This document shows positions 1 through 7,347 of a DNA stretch of 64,000 nt, piece after piece. The notes beneath the pieces were generated by a model. It saw only the letters and a program-made list of their open reading frames with translations, ran no database searches and was not told where the DNA came from. Source of the DNA: Lacimicrobium alkaliphilum (GTDB taxonomy: Bacteria; Pseudomonadota; Gammaproteobacteria; Enterobacterales; Alteromonadaceae); the NCBI RefSeq assembly GCF_001466725.1, contig NZ_CP013650.1, positions 620,001 to 684,000 on the forward strand, in the 5' to 3' direction. Positions within the stretch are counted from its first letter, which is position 1. Each line of letters opens with the position of its first letter. The position numbers were made by a program, and so were the translations under genes.

Positions 1-789
1 ATATTGGGGAGCTTGTCCCTCGGGTATCTTTTTCATTGACTCGTGAACATTTATTATTGGATTATCAGATGTTATGAACGGTTGAGATGTCTCATTTATA
101 AGCAACACTTGTTTATCATCATGCTGGGTTGCTGTCAGATTAGCCCCTATGTTCATTCCGAACATGTAGCTAAGAAACCACCAGTTTTTTTCCATTAGTT
201 GACTGTACGTCTCGAATGAAAATGGAGGGTTGGGATGTCGCTCAAACGATTCTCTATCAACAGCAAAACTCATGGCCTTCTTCTTGAATGACTTTGTCCG
301 TGTCATCTGCATTGCAAAGAACTGTTTAAACTTGACTCTGCTTTCTGATGTCTCAAATACCGAAATGTCGCCTCTGTTAAGACACGCTAGGATTTCAATT
401 ACATCGGTTTCATGAGAACCATGAAGATTTTCCAAAACATTATATTGGAAGGCTTCTAGTCTCTGTTTGATGTGCTCTGGGGGTTGCATAGTCTCTGCAA
501 GTTTTGCTGCTCGAGATGCAATGCAGAAGTCGTTCAAATAGCCATTATGAATCTGACGAAGTTCATCTGGGCTTTTAGATGAGAAATTTCTTATGAAACG
601 AACATCCTCATCATTCAAAAAATTTATTTTATAGAAGTCTCTTTCAGCAGCGAGTCCATAAACGCTATCACAACGATAATTTCCTTTTTTCGTCGTGTAC
701 CAAACATTCAGATCATCTAATGACCAATGCTTTAGGTAATGCGCCCAAATATGATGATGTTTGCGCTTTAGTTGGAATTTCTTATCCAA
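1..789 (-). CDS. DUF4238 family protein, partial (C-terminus beyond left edge)
   Basis: This is an open frame of 263 codons without a stop that runs off position 1. I read it by translating the reverse strand line by line. It starts at TTG (789-787) behind AAAGGGA; a short upstream ATG is in another frame and stops at once. The N-terminus has the His cluster KRKHHHIWAHYLKHW and the far end has PFITSDNPIIN. A histidine-rich start and a T-S-D-N-P motif are the hallmarks of DUF4238, a family of unknown function often found in accessory regions. No signal peptide or membrane segment is visible. The region is more AT-rich than the housekeeping genes, which suggests acquired DNA. The family call rests on motifs only. 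Confidence 0.7.
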   Translation of the reverse strand, partial: MDKKFQLKRKHHHIWAHYLKHWSLDDLNVWYTTKKGNYRCDSVYGLAAERDFYKINFLNDEDVRFIRNFSSKSPDELRQIHNGYLNDFCIASRAAKLAETMQPPEHIKQRLEAFQYNVLENLHGSHETDVIEILACLNRGDISVFETSESRVKFKQFFAMQMTRTKSFKKKAMSFAVDRESFERHPNPPFSFETYSQLMEKNWWFLSYMFGMNIGANLTATQHDDKQVLLINETSQPFITSDNPIINVHESMKKIPEGQAPQY

Positions 790-983
790 ATGATATCCCT
801 TTAACAATCACCTTAACCATAGTTACCAGGCTGCCTCAACTCTATAAATGGCAGTATTAAAGCTAATAATCATCTCTTTCTAAGAATTGTTGATTATATG
901 GCTATGCCACAAAAGCAACCGGCCAATGTCCGCTCATCGCTCATTTCTGCCCTTCAGGATTTTGATGTGAAAATAGAAATTTC
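790..983. other. intergenic region, no gene seen
   Basis: This is AT-rich spacer between the DUF4238 gene and the hemJ remnant. The only structure I see is at 927-951, a 25-base segment that recurs in slightly shorter form at 1313-1335, on the other side of the hemJ remnant. Confidence 0.5.
927..951. repeat. imperfect direct repeat, left copy
   Basis: TGTCCGC, two extra bases, then ATCGCTCAT, one base, TCT, one base, CC. The same pattern without the two extra bases is at 1313-1335. The two copies flank the hemJ remnant. Confidence 0.4.
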
Positions 984-1229
984 AGTTTACTGCGCTCTCA
1001 GCAACCAGCATCAAAACCCGGCTTAAGTACCGCCAGCAACACCACGGCTAGTAATACCAGCACCGGGGCTTCGTCAAGAATACGGTAGAATTTTGGGAGT
1101 GGCGGTTACTGTCGGCGGCAAAGTCCTTTATCAGCCGGTAAAGATAGAAATGATAGCCGTAGAGCAGGGCAAAAGGGGTCACAAACCACCGAAGGCACCG
1201 CCCCATTATCTTAAAGGTATCGCGGGTGC
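984..1229 (-). pseudogene. decayed partial copy of hemJ (3' half)
   Basis: This segment matches the 3' half of the intact hemJ at 5151-5579 in the same orientation, and the match extends slightly past the stop codon. Translated pieces such as RDTFKIM, WFVTPFALL, YGYHFYLY and NRHS are shared. The remnant lacks the first ~40 codons. It also has an internal loss of 99 bases (33 codons) exactly between two copies of GAGCAGGGC, which are present in the intact gene at 5304-5312 and 5403-5411 and are fused into one at 1162-1170 here. Many substitutions and a frame change near the 3' end show that it is not functional. It marks the left side of the accessory segment that ends at the intact gene. Confidence 0.85.
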
Positions 1230-1312
1230 CCCGGAACAAAAAGGGTCGTATCTTAATCGACCGTCTTAATTAACACTCCTCTTCTGGAGAAAGCGACCAG
1301 GCTCCTAATAAG

Positions 1313-1335
1313 TGTCCGCATCGCTCATGTCTACC
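1313..1335. repeat. imperfect direct repeat, right copy
   Basis: Second copy of the 23-25 base element at 927-951. It differs by a two-base indel and a few substitutions. It lies between the hemJ remnant and the promoter of the hydrolase operon. Confidence 0.4.
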
Positions 1336-1377
1336 TACCGTCCCATTTATCTTGCCCGCTATCGGTACCGCGAAGTC

Positions 1378-1406
1378 TTGACAATACTTTAAGCGACACT
1401 TATAGT
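1378..1406 (+). promoter_or_regulatory. near-consensus sigma-70 promoter of the hydrolase-padR operon
   Basis: TTGACA at 1378-1383 and TATAGT at 1401-1406 are separated by exactly 17 bases. This is one mismatch from the full sigma-70 consensus. The hydrolase start codon is about 75 bases downstream. Confidence 0.75.
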
Positions 1407-1417
1407 GCGTCGTGCAT

Positions 1418-1430
1418 TGTGTGGCACACA
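1418..1430. promoter_or_regulatory. palindrome downstream of the promoter, candidate PadR operator
   Basis: TGTGTG-G-CACACA is a perfect 13-base inverted repeat just downstream of the -10 box, where bound protein would block transcription. Autoregulation by a PadR repressor in the same operon is common, but the link here is inference. Confidence 0.45.
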
Positions 1431-1479
1431 GTGTGTGATATACACTATGTTGACCTTACAAATACCATGGAGTGAATGA

Positions 1480-2484
1480 ATGAAGAATCTCTTAATCACA
1501 TGTCTGATGGCTCTAATGCCAGGCGGCATCTTAATGGCGTCGGAAGAGGTCAGTCTCCCCAGGATGTGCAACACTCCGGAAATTCAGTTCACTGAGAAGA
1601 ATGGCATCCGTTTGGCCTATATGGTTTCGGGAGCCTCAGTTGGCCGCCCTCTGATAATGGTAGGAGGGATAGATCAGCAAATGGCTGACTGGCCCGTGCA
1701 ACTTATTGAAGGCCTGACGAAGCTCGGCTATCAAGTGATTCGCTATGACGCAAGGGACGTGGGTTGTTCGACAATCCTCAGCAAAGCCGCTCCAATTGCA
1801 TGGCCCGCTGTCTTTGAGGCATTGGCCAAAGGAACGGCTCCATTACTGCCCTATACCGCGCAGGATCTCTCGCAAGATCTCCTGGCTGTAATGGATGCAC
1901 TGAACCTGTCGTCAGCAACTTTGATGGGAGCATCCGGTGGCAGCACCATAGCGTCTATAACTGCAGCAAGAAATCCTCAGCGAGTGGATGGTTTGGTTTT
2001 ACTGATGGCAAACTCAGGAAATCCGGCTCATCCGGTACCCGTGAATCCTGTCCGACTGGCGAGTGTGGGGGCGCCCCCGACTCCTGCGGCATCTCGTCAG
2101 GAGATCATTGAGTATCGTGCCAGGGCCGCACAAGCACTGGAGGGTACCTCTATTGTGAGAGATCCTGCAGAGATTAAATCCTGGGCAAGAACAGCAGCTG
2201 ACAGAGGTTACAGCGCAGAAGGAGTAGCACGCTCAGGAGCTGCTCTGCTGGCATTGGGCGATATACGCACTCAGTTAAAAAAAGTGAAAGTGCCGACATT
2301 AGTCGTTCACGGCTCCGATGATCCATTGATATCGCCAGATGCTGGTGCGGAAGTAGCAGAAGCGATTTCTGATGCAGAATTTATCGTTATAGATGGTATG
2401 GGGCATTCACTGCCTTCTGAAGGTGTGGCGCGTGTTTTAGAAGAAGTCGCCAGAACATTTCATACTTCTTCTACAGGGCGGTGA
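1480..2484 (+). CDS. secreted alpha/beta hydrolase
   Basis: A 334-residue alpha/beta-hydrolase-fold protein. The N-terminus (about residues 1-20) is a hydrophobic signal peptide, so export to the periplasm is likely. The nucleophile elbow reads LMGASGGS with Ser152, followed by an acidic pair at Asp280-281 (VVHGSDDPL) and His309 (GMGHS), a complete triad. The start codon has GGAG eight bases upstream. The GTG start of the PadR gene overlaps the stop codon by four bases. The substrate cannot be told from sequence; relatives include esterases, epoxide hydrolases and peptidases. PadR co-transcription suggests induction by a small hydrophobic compound (inference). Confidence 0.88.
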   Translation: MKNLLITCLMALMPGGILMASEEVSLPRMCNTPEIQFTEKNGIRLAYMVSGASVGRPLIMVGGIDQQMADWPVQLIEGLTKLGYQVIRYDARDVGCSTILSKAAPIAWPAVFEALAKGTAPLLPYTAQDLSQDLLAVMDALNLSSATLMGASGGSTIASITAARNPQRVDGLVLLMANSGNPAHPVPVNPVRLASVGAPPTPAASRQEIIEYRARAAQALEGTSIVRDPAEIKSWARTAADRGYSAEGVARSGAALLALGDIRTQLKKVKVPTLVVHGSDDPLISPDAGAEVAEAISDAEFIVIDGMGHSLPSEGVARVLEEVARTFHTSSTGR

Positions 2485-2834
2485 ATCTCATGGATGTTTC
2501 TGATAACCCACATTTTCTCGGACTTAAACTTGAACTTCGTCGCGGTACGCTGGTTCTGGCAGTGTTATCTGTATTACGTAAAGAAGGATATGGTGCGAGC
2601 ATTCAGGAAGAACTCGCATCTGTGGGAATCGACATTGAAACCGGTGCCCTGTATCCCATGCTCAGAAGGCTTGAAAGTCAGGGGCTGCTAAGTAGCACCC
2701 GGCGTCAAGAGGAAGGGCGAAACCGGCGTATTTATGTCTCAACTGAACTGGGAGAGAGTGTGCTGGAGACTCTCCTTGGGGAACTCGAACAACTTAGTGG
2801 CAGCCTGGCGGAACTTAAGAGAATTAAATTATGA
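2481..2834 (+). CDS. PadR family transcriptional regulator
   Basis: A 117-residue winged-helix regulator. Family features are ELRRGTLVLAVLSVL, the EGYGASIQEEL helix and GALYPMLRRLESQGLL, followed by a basic wing (RRQEEGRNRR) and a short C-terminal dimerisation helix, as in PadR subfamily 2. GTG at 2481 overlaps the hydrolase stop. An in-frame ATG at 2490 is also possible and is better spaced from AGGG at 2474. It overlaps the next gene by four bases, so the three genes are probably translationally coupled. It is likely the operon's autorepressor. Confidence 0.9.
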   Translation: MNLMDVSDNPHFLGLKLELRRGTLVLAVLSVLRKEGYGASIQEELASVGIDIETGALYPMLRRLESQGLLSSTRRQEEGRNRRIYVSTELGESVLETLLGELEQLSGSLAELKRIKL

Positions 2835-3292
2835 ATAGCATTGATATGTACCTTAGAAGAGTAAACTTCTGGCTCTCACATCGGGACCGGGAAAGTATTT
2901 CATCTTCGATTCGGGAAGCGTTAGAAGATCAGGTCCAGGCTAAAGAGATACAGCTCGGCAGGCAACTGACGGATACAGAAATCAGCCAGGTAGTTAAGCA
3001 GTTCGGACCGCCTGCTCTTGCTGCATCAAGGTACAAGTTATATCGGCCCTTAATTGCCGGATCACTTATGCTCGTTTTTCTCAGGATCATTAGTATGGGG
3101 CTTATGGCAATTCTGCTTGTTCAGGGAGTATTGGTCAGTGTGGCTATTGTAAATGATGTGCCAATCGGTGAGGCGTTGGTTGAGGGGTTAGGGCGCGCCG
3201 TCATCGGATTTTGCATTGGATTCACCTTAACTACGCTGGTTTTCGCGTGGTTAACCCGAATCTATCCATGTGCAGGGGATGAGGCAATCTGA
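2831..3292 (+). CDS. HAAS-domain membrane protein, PadR partner
   Basis: A 153-residue protein. The N-terminal ~70 residues form a soluble helical domain of the HAAS type (MYLRRVNFWLS, REALEDQV, LTDTEISQVVKQFGPPALAASRY). Two hydrophobic membrane segments follow, near residues 75-105 and 120-145. HAAS or permease-prefix domains commonly sit directly behind PadR genes and are thought to link membrane state to the regulator. The start overlaps the padR stop (ATGA). The exact role is unknown. Confidence 0.75.
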   Translation: MNSIDMYLRRVNFWLSHRDRESISSSIREALEDQVQAKEIQLGRQLTDTEISQVVKQFGPPALAASRYKLYRPLIAGSLMLVFLRIISMGLMAILLVQGVLVSVAIVNDVPIGEALVEGLGRAVIGFCIGFTLTTLVFAWLTRIYPCAGDEAI

Positions 3293-3480
3293 TTAGGTCG
3301 GAACACATTCACACTCAATAGATGGGCCCGCAAGCTAAGGTGGATCTAAATCAAAGTAATGCAATTTCTTATGTAAAGCTAAGCAACATTAAGGGTGTTG
3401 TCGATTTTAATACCCAGGATTCGACTAAGTTAGGCAAACCAACAATTTAACCGCTGCGAAATGAAAAACCGGAGTCTGAA

Positions 3481-4149
3481 GTGGGGCCAATAATTACTAC
3501 CTTTGAACGTTCGCCTGACTGTGGCAAAGGGTTGGCCCGTGATATGCCCGTGAGGTGGGCATTAGAAGAAGTGGGCCGACCTTACACAGTTCGGTATGTT
3601 TCATTTGCGGCGATGAAAGAAAAAGAGCATCTCGCGCTCAATCCGTTTGGACAAATACCAACCTTTGAAGAAGGTGATCTTATCTTGTTTGAATCGGGCG
3701 CCATCGTTTTTCACATAGCAAATGGCGGTACGATTCTTTTACCTGATGAAGCTAATGCCAGATCACGTGCAATCACATGGATCTTTGCAGCGCTTAACAC
3801 CATAGAGCCCCCCATCGTGCATCGCGAAACAATCTCTTTTTCCGGGCGTGATGTAGATGGATACGTGCAGTGGAAAAGTGTGGTCGAAAATATTGTTCGT
3901 CGTAGGTTAAGTGAGTTGTCTGGCCAGCTTGGTGAATCCGATTGGCTCGACGGCGAGTTCAGTGCAGCAGATCTTCTGATGGTACAAGTCCTGCGACGGT
4001 TAGCCGGTTCAACTTTACTGAGTGAGTATCCAAATCTTATCGCTTACGTTGCTCGTGGCGAAGACCGACCCGCCTTTAAGCGTGCATTCGATGCTCAGTT
4101 AGCGGATTACCTGGGGAATAATTCAACAGAAGCTTACAAAAAGAAGTGA
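3481..4149 (+). CDS. glutathione S-transferase family protein
   Basis: A 222-residue GST with a thioredoxin-fold N-domain (residues 1-80: VRWALEEVGRPY, LNPFGQIPTFEEGDLILFESGAI) and a helical C-domain (WLDGEFSAADLLMVQVL). It would conjugate glutathione to electrophiles. The N-terminal motif SPDCGKGLARDMPVRW has Cys in the region that often holds the catalytic Ser/Cys. Start GTG at 3481 has GGAG at 3472. Only five bases separate it from arr, so they are co-transcribed. The ~190 bases upstream hold no gene. Confidence 0.88.
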   Translation: MGPIITTFERSPDCGKGLARDMPVRWALEEVGRPYTVRYVSFAAMKEKEHLALNPFGQIPTFEEGDLILFESGAIVFHIANGGTILLPDEANARSRAITWIFAALNTIEPPIVHRETISFSGRDVDGYVQWKSVVENIVRRRLSELSGQLGESDWLDGEFSAADLLMVQVLRRLAGSTLLSEYPNLIAYVARGEDRPAFKRAFDAQLADYLGNNSTEAYKKK

Positions 4150-4153
4150 TGAG

Positions 4154-4582
4154 ATGAGTAAAAATCAGAAACTTAAGGCGAGTCCTTTTGCACAGACATT
4201 TTTTCATGGAACCAAAGTTGAGCTCGAAGTCGGTGGCTTAATTGAAGTCGGTCATAACTCGAATTTTGAAGAAGGAAAGAAAGCGAAATACATTTTTCTG
4301 ACCGCGACACTGGATGCGGCTATATGGGGAGCCGAGCTTTCGCTCGGAAAAGGGCCTGAGAGAATTTATGTGGTAGAGCCTACCGGACCAATTGAAGACG
4401 ATCCCGATTTAACGGACAACCGGTTCCCTGGTAACCCTACAAAATCTTATCGCTCTGTTCACCCCTTTAAGGTCGTAGGCGAGGTAACCGGCTGGAAGGG
4501 ACATTCAGCCGAACAGATTCAGGAAATGAAGCAAGGAATTGCAAAACTTAAAGAAGAAGGCATCGGCTCTTTAAACAACTAA
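4154..4582 (+). CDS. arr: NAD+-rifampin ADP-ribosyltransferase (Arr)
   Basis: A 142-residue cytoplasmic enzyme with the typical Arr length and layout. His18 lies in FFHGTK, Tyr46 in KAKYIFLTATLDAAIWGAE, and the acidic segment IEDDPDLTDNRFPGNPTKSY (about residues 80-99) carries the catalytic Asp region. Arr enzymes transfer ADP-ribose from NAD+ to the C23 hydroxyl of rifamycins and inactivate them. Arr genes occur both in integrons and in environmental chromosomes. Here it sits between a GST and a VOC gene, with no integrase or attC site visible. Activity is inferred from family membership. Confidence 0.92.
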   Translation: MSKNQKLKASPFAQTFFHGTKVELEVGGLIEVGHNSNFEEGKKAKYIFLTATLDAAIWGAELSLGKGPERIYVVEPTGPIEDDPDLTDNRFPGNPTKSYRSVHPFKVVGEVTGWKGHSAEQIQEMKQGIAKLKEEGIGSLNN

Positions 4583-4617
4583 TCAAGACTCAAAAACTGA
4601 AGCTCTAGGAAAAAATT

Positions 4618-5013
4618 ATGAAAATTAACCCTGTTGTTCATTTTGAAATTTACGTACAAGATATGGATCGTGCCAAAGCATTCTATGAAGCATTATTTGA
4701 TGTAAAGCTTGAAAATATGCCATCTCCGACACCGGAAATTGATATGGACATGTGGTTTTTCCCGATGGATAAAGATGACCCGATGAGCGGTTATGGCGCT
4801 GGTGGAATGCTGGTTAAAATGGAAGGCTTTACGCCCGGCGCAGGCGGTACGCTGGTTTATTTTGGCTGCGATGATTGTGCTGTGCAAGCCGCCCGCGCGG
4901 CAGCGAATGGAGGCAGTATACATCAGGAGAAAATGTCTATCGGGGAACACGGTTTCTGCGCAGTTGTCCGGGATTCGGAAGGTAATTTAATCGGATTGCA
5001 TTCAATGACATAA
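4618..5013 (+). CDS. VOC family (glyoxalase/bleomycin-resistance fold) protein
   Basis: A 131-residue protein with paired beta-alpha-beta-beta-beta modules: VVHFEIYVQDMDRAKAFYEALF at the start and CAVVRDSEGNLIGLHS at the end. The family includes glyoxalases, dioxygenases and antibiotic-binding proteins, and metal-ligand positions vary, so the substrate is open. It begins 35 bases after arr and probably belongs to the same operon, adding to a stress/detoxification theme. Its 3' end converges with hemJ. Confidence 0.85.
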   Translation: MKINPVVHFEIYVQDMDRAKAFYEALFDVKLENMPSPTPEIDMDMWFFPMDKDDPMSGYGAGGMLVKMEGFTPGAGGTLVYFGCDDCAVQAARAAANGGSIHQEKMSIGEHGFCAVVRDSEGNLIGLHSMT

Positions 5014-5150
5014 GCTCAGAATAACATGCGGCACCTGACACCGATGCTAAATCATAATGAAACCAAATAGCTGATCCTGATTGTGCTTCATCTCTGCCAG
5101 TCTGTGGATGTTTCCGGCTTTTTGGTTCACTGCGCTTTGAGCAACCACCA

Positions 5151-5579
5151 TCAAAACCCTGGTTTAAGCACGGCCAGCAGCACCACTGCCAGCAATACCA
5201 GCACCGGGGCTTCGTTAAGAATACGGTAGAATTTTGGGGAATGGCGGTTATTGTCTGCGCCAAAGTCTTTCAGTAGTTTGTACAGATAGAAATGATAGCC
5301 GTAGAGCAGGGCTACCAGAGCCAGTTTGATATGCAGCCAGACTGAGACTTTCAGCCACTGCATACCATAAAGGTGGATCAGGCCCAGACCGAATACCAGG
5401 GTGAGCAGGGCAAAAGGGGTCACAAACCACCAAAGGCGCCGCTCCATTATCTTAAAAGTGTCGCGGGTGGCCTGATCTTTGGTTTCGGCGTGGTACACAA
5501 ACAGCCTGGGCAGATAAAAAATACCGGCGAACCAGGCCACCATAAAAAACACATGCAGGGCCTTAAACCATAACAACAT
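5151..5579 (-). CDS. hemJ: protoporphyrinogen IX oxidase, HemJ family
   Basis: A 142-residue, four-helix inner-membrane protein. It has the conserved start with His and WFAGIFYLPRLFVYHA, the middle ERRLWWFVTPFALLTLVFG and the end RILNEAPVLVLLAVVLLAVLKP. HemJ oxidises protoporphyrinogen IX to protoporphyrin IX in haem synthesis and replaces HemG or HemY. The ATG shares its A with the stop of the upstream ClC gene. A decayed copy of the 3' half lies at 984-1229, so this gene borders the accessory segment. Confidence 0.88.
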   Translation of the reverse strand: MLLWFKALHVFFMVAWFAGIFYLPRLFVYHAETKDQATRDTFKIMERRLWWFVTPFALLTLVFGLGLIHLYGMQWLKVSVWLHIKLALVALLYGYHFYLYKLLKDFGADNNRHSPKFYRILNEAPVLVLLAVVLLAVLKPGF

Positions 5580-7261
5580 CAGTATTGCTCCTTGAGTAAT
5601 TCGGCGTGCAGCCGGTTCCAGGTAATAATGCCGACGATCTCTTCCGGGCTATCTTCATAGATATACACGGCACCATCCCGGCTGGCCTGCAATTCTTCAT
5701 ACACTTCGGCCAGGGTGGCCTGAGAAGGCAGGCCCTCCATGGTGAAAAACTTCAGCGGCGGGCTGCCTTCATAGCCAAGGCTGGTGTCATATTGAACCAG
5801 GGCAAACTGTTTGCCAATTTCAAAGTCCCGGGCCTGTACCACCAGCTCTGTGGGGTATTCCTGCAGGTGGGCCAGAAGCTGACTTTCCATGGGGTCGTTA
5901 AAGAGTTTGAAATCTGATTTCATCTCCGCCAGCACACCGGTTTTTTGCAGGTGCTCGCGAATAGAGGAGCTGGTGTAAGACAGCTTCTGAAAATCCAGCT
6001 GGCGGATAAAGATGGAGCGGTTACCCAACAACTGTGTGGAGGTAACATAGGCCGGTACAATCACCATCATCGCCGGCAGGATCACCTGGGGTGAAAATGA
6101 CAGTTCCATCACCGCAGACAAGGCTGCCAGCGGCGCGTGCAATACGGCGGTAAGCAGCCCGGCCATGCCCAGCAGAGCGAAACTTCCGGTCAGTTCGGTG
6201 GTGTCCTCTATAAATACGCCCAGCGGCAGTAATAATATGGCCCCGGCTAGTACGCCCATACCGATAACAGGGCCGATAATACCACCGGGAATGCCAAGAC
6301 CCAGTGCAATCAGGGTCAGGGCCAGTTTGGCGGCGAGTATGGCAAACAGCAGTACCAGATTGTCAGGGGAGTTGACCAGAAACTGAATGGAACTCATACC
6401 CGAACCCATGGCCTGTGGCAGCAGATAACCGATCACACCGGTCAGAAGCCCGGCAAGTAATAAGCGGCTGACCATATTCAGTGGCCGGAACCAGCGGATC
6501 AGATTCATCAGTTGATTATTAAATAAGGTTGCGAGCGCGCCCAGAACCATGCCCACAGGGATCAGATACAGGTAAATCCAGTAGCTGAAATTCACAAAAT
6601 GCAATAAATCCAGTTCACTGCCTTCACCAAACACCAGCCGGGTCAGTACAGAGCCACAGGCGGCCGCCAGCATTACCGGAATAAAAATATGAATCTTGTA
6701 CTCTCGGAGCACCACTTCCATCACAAAGATAACCGCCGCAAAGGGGGTGTTAAAGGAGGCGGAAATACCCGCTGCGATCCCGCAGCCAGCCAGAATGCGA
6801 ATACTGTTATAGGGCAGTTTCAGCCACTGGCCGAGAAAGCTGCTGCCTGCTGCACCGAGGTGCACCGATGGGCCCTCCCGGCCGACCGAAAAGCCTGATG
6901 CCAGTGCAATGACGCCGCCGAAGAACTGATTGATACTGGTGCGCAGCGGGATCAGGCCATAGCGGTGCTTGACCCGGTGAATGACATAAGGGATACCCAT
7001 GCGGTAATGCTTAAAACCGGTGAGATAGGCAAAGAACAGGATCAGTACGGCACCGATAATTGGCAGAATAAATCTGTCCACGGCGGCTAAAGTGGTAAAA
7101 TTGTCGAACTGTTGAATATACAGGTGCTGTATGGTTTCAATACTCAAACGAAACAGTATGATAAGCAACGCGGCGCAGCTGCCGCCCACGATGCCGAGCA
7201 GGCAGAGTTGAACCGAAGTTCGGGGGTGTGCAAGTTCCCGGCGCAGTCCCTGTAATGACAT
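5579..7261 (-). CDS. ClC family chloride channel/transporter with CBS region
   Basis: About 560 residues. The core (roughly 1-430) is a ClC membrane domain with the gating glutamate in GREGPSVHLGA (Glu129) and GIPGGIIGPVIGMG. A cytoplasmic CBS-like region makes up the last ~110 residues (IREHLQKTG, YIYEDSPEEIVGIITW). The first conserved motif, GSGIP in E. coli ClcA, reads RMGIP. The second glutamate of ClcA (Glu203) aligns by eye with Val in VMEVVLREY. I placed the start at ATG 7261 (MSLQGLRREL); the frame stays open to a TTG at 7318, which adds 19 unlikely residues. It is coupled to hemJ by a one-base overlap. Confidence 0.88.
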   Translation of the reverse strand: MSLQGLRRELAHPRTSVQLCLLGIVGGSCAALLIILFRLSIETIQHLYIQQFDNFTTLAAVDRFILPIIGAVLILFFAYLTGFKHYRMGIPYVIHRVKHRYGLIPLRTSINQFFGGVIALASGFSVGREGPSVHLGAAGSSFLGQWLKLPYNSIRILAGCGIAAGISASFNTPFAAVIFVMEVVLREYKIHIFIPVMLAAACGSVLTRLVFGEGSELDLLHFVNFSYWIYLYLIPVGMVLGALATLFNNQLMNLIRWFRPLNMVSRLLLAGLLTGVIGYLLPQAMGSGMSSIQFLVNSPDNLVLLFAILAAKLALTLIALGLGIPGGIIGPVIGMGVLAGAILLLPLGVFIEDTTELTGSFALLGMAGLLTAVLHAPLAALSAVMELSFSPQVILPAMMVIVPAYVTSTQLLGNRSIFIRQLDFQKLSYTSSSIREHLQKTGVLAEMKSDFKLFNDPMESQLLAHLQEYPTELVVQARDFEIGKQFALVQYDTSLGYEGSPPLKFFTMEGLPSQATLAEVYEELQASRDGAVYIYEDSPEEIVGIITWNRLHAELLKEQY

Positions 7262-7347
7262 CGTTATACTGACTTGGAGGCTTATGTGCCAGAGTCTAAC
7301 ACAAGCAACTGTAATCAAAGAAAAAATGAAAATATCTGGAGTATGGC

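Noticed and set aside
3420..3460. GTTAGGC, resembling an integron attC core, near arr
   Set aside because: No partner core, no inverted arms and no integrase; arr is in an operon with GST and VOC rather than a single-gene cassette.
7262..7318. 19 extra N-terminal residues on the ClC protein from a TTG
   Set aside because: They are not like ClC starts and lie in the divergent promoter region; ATG 7261 begins the conserved part.
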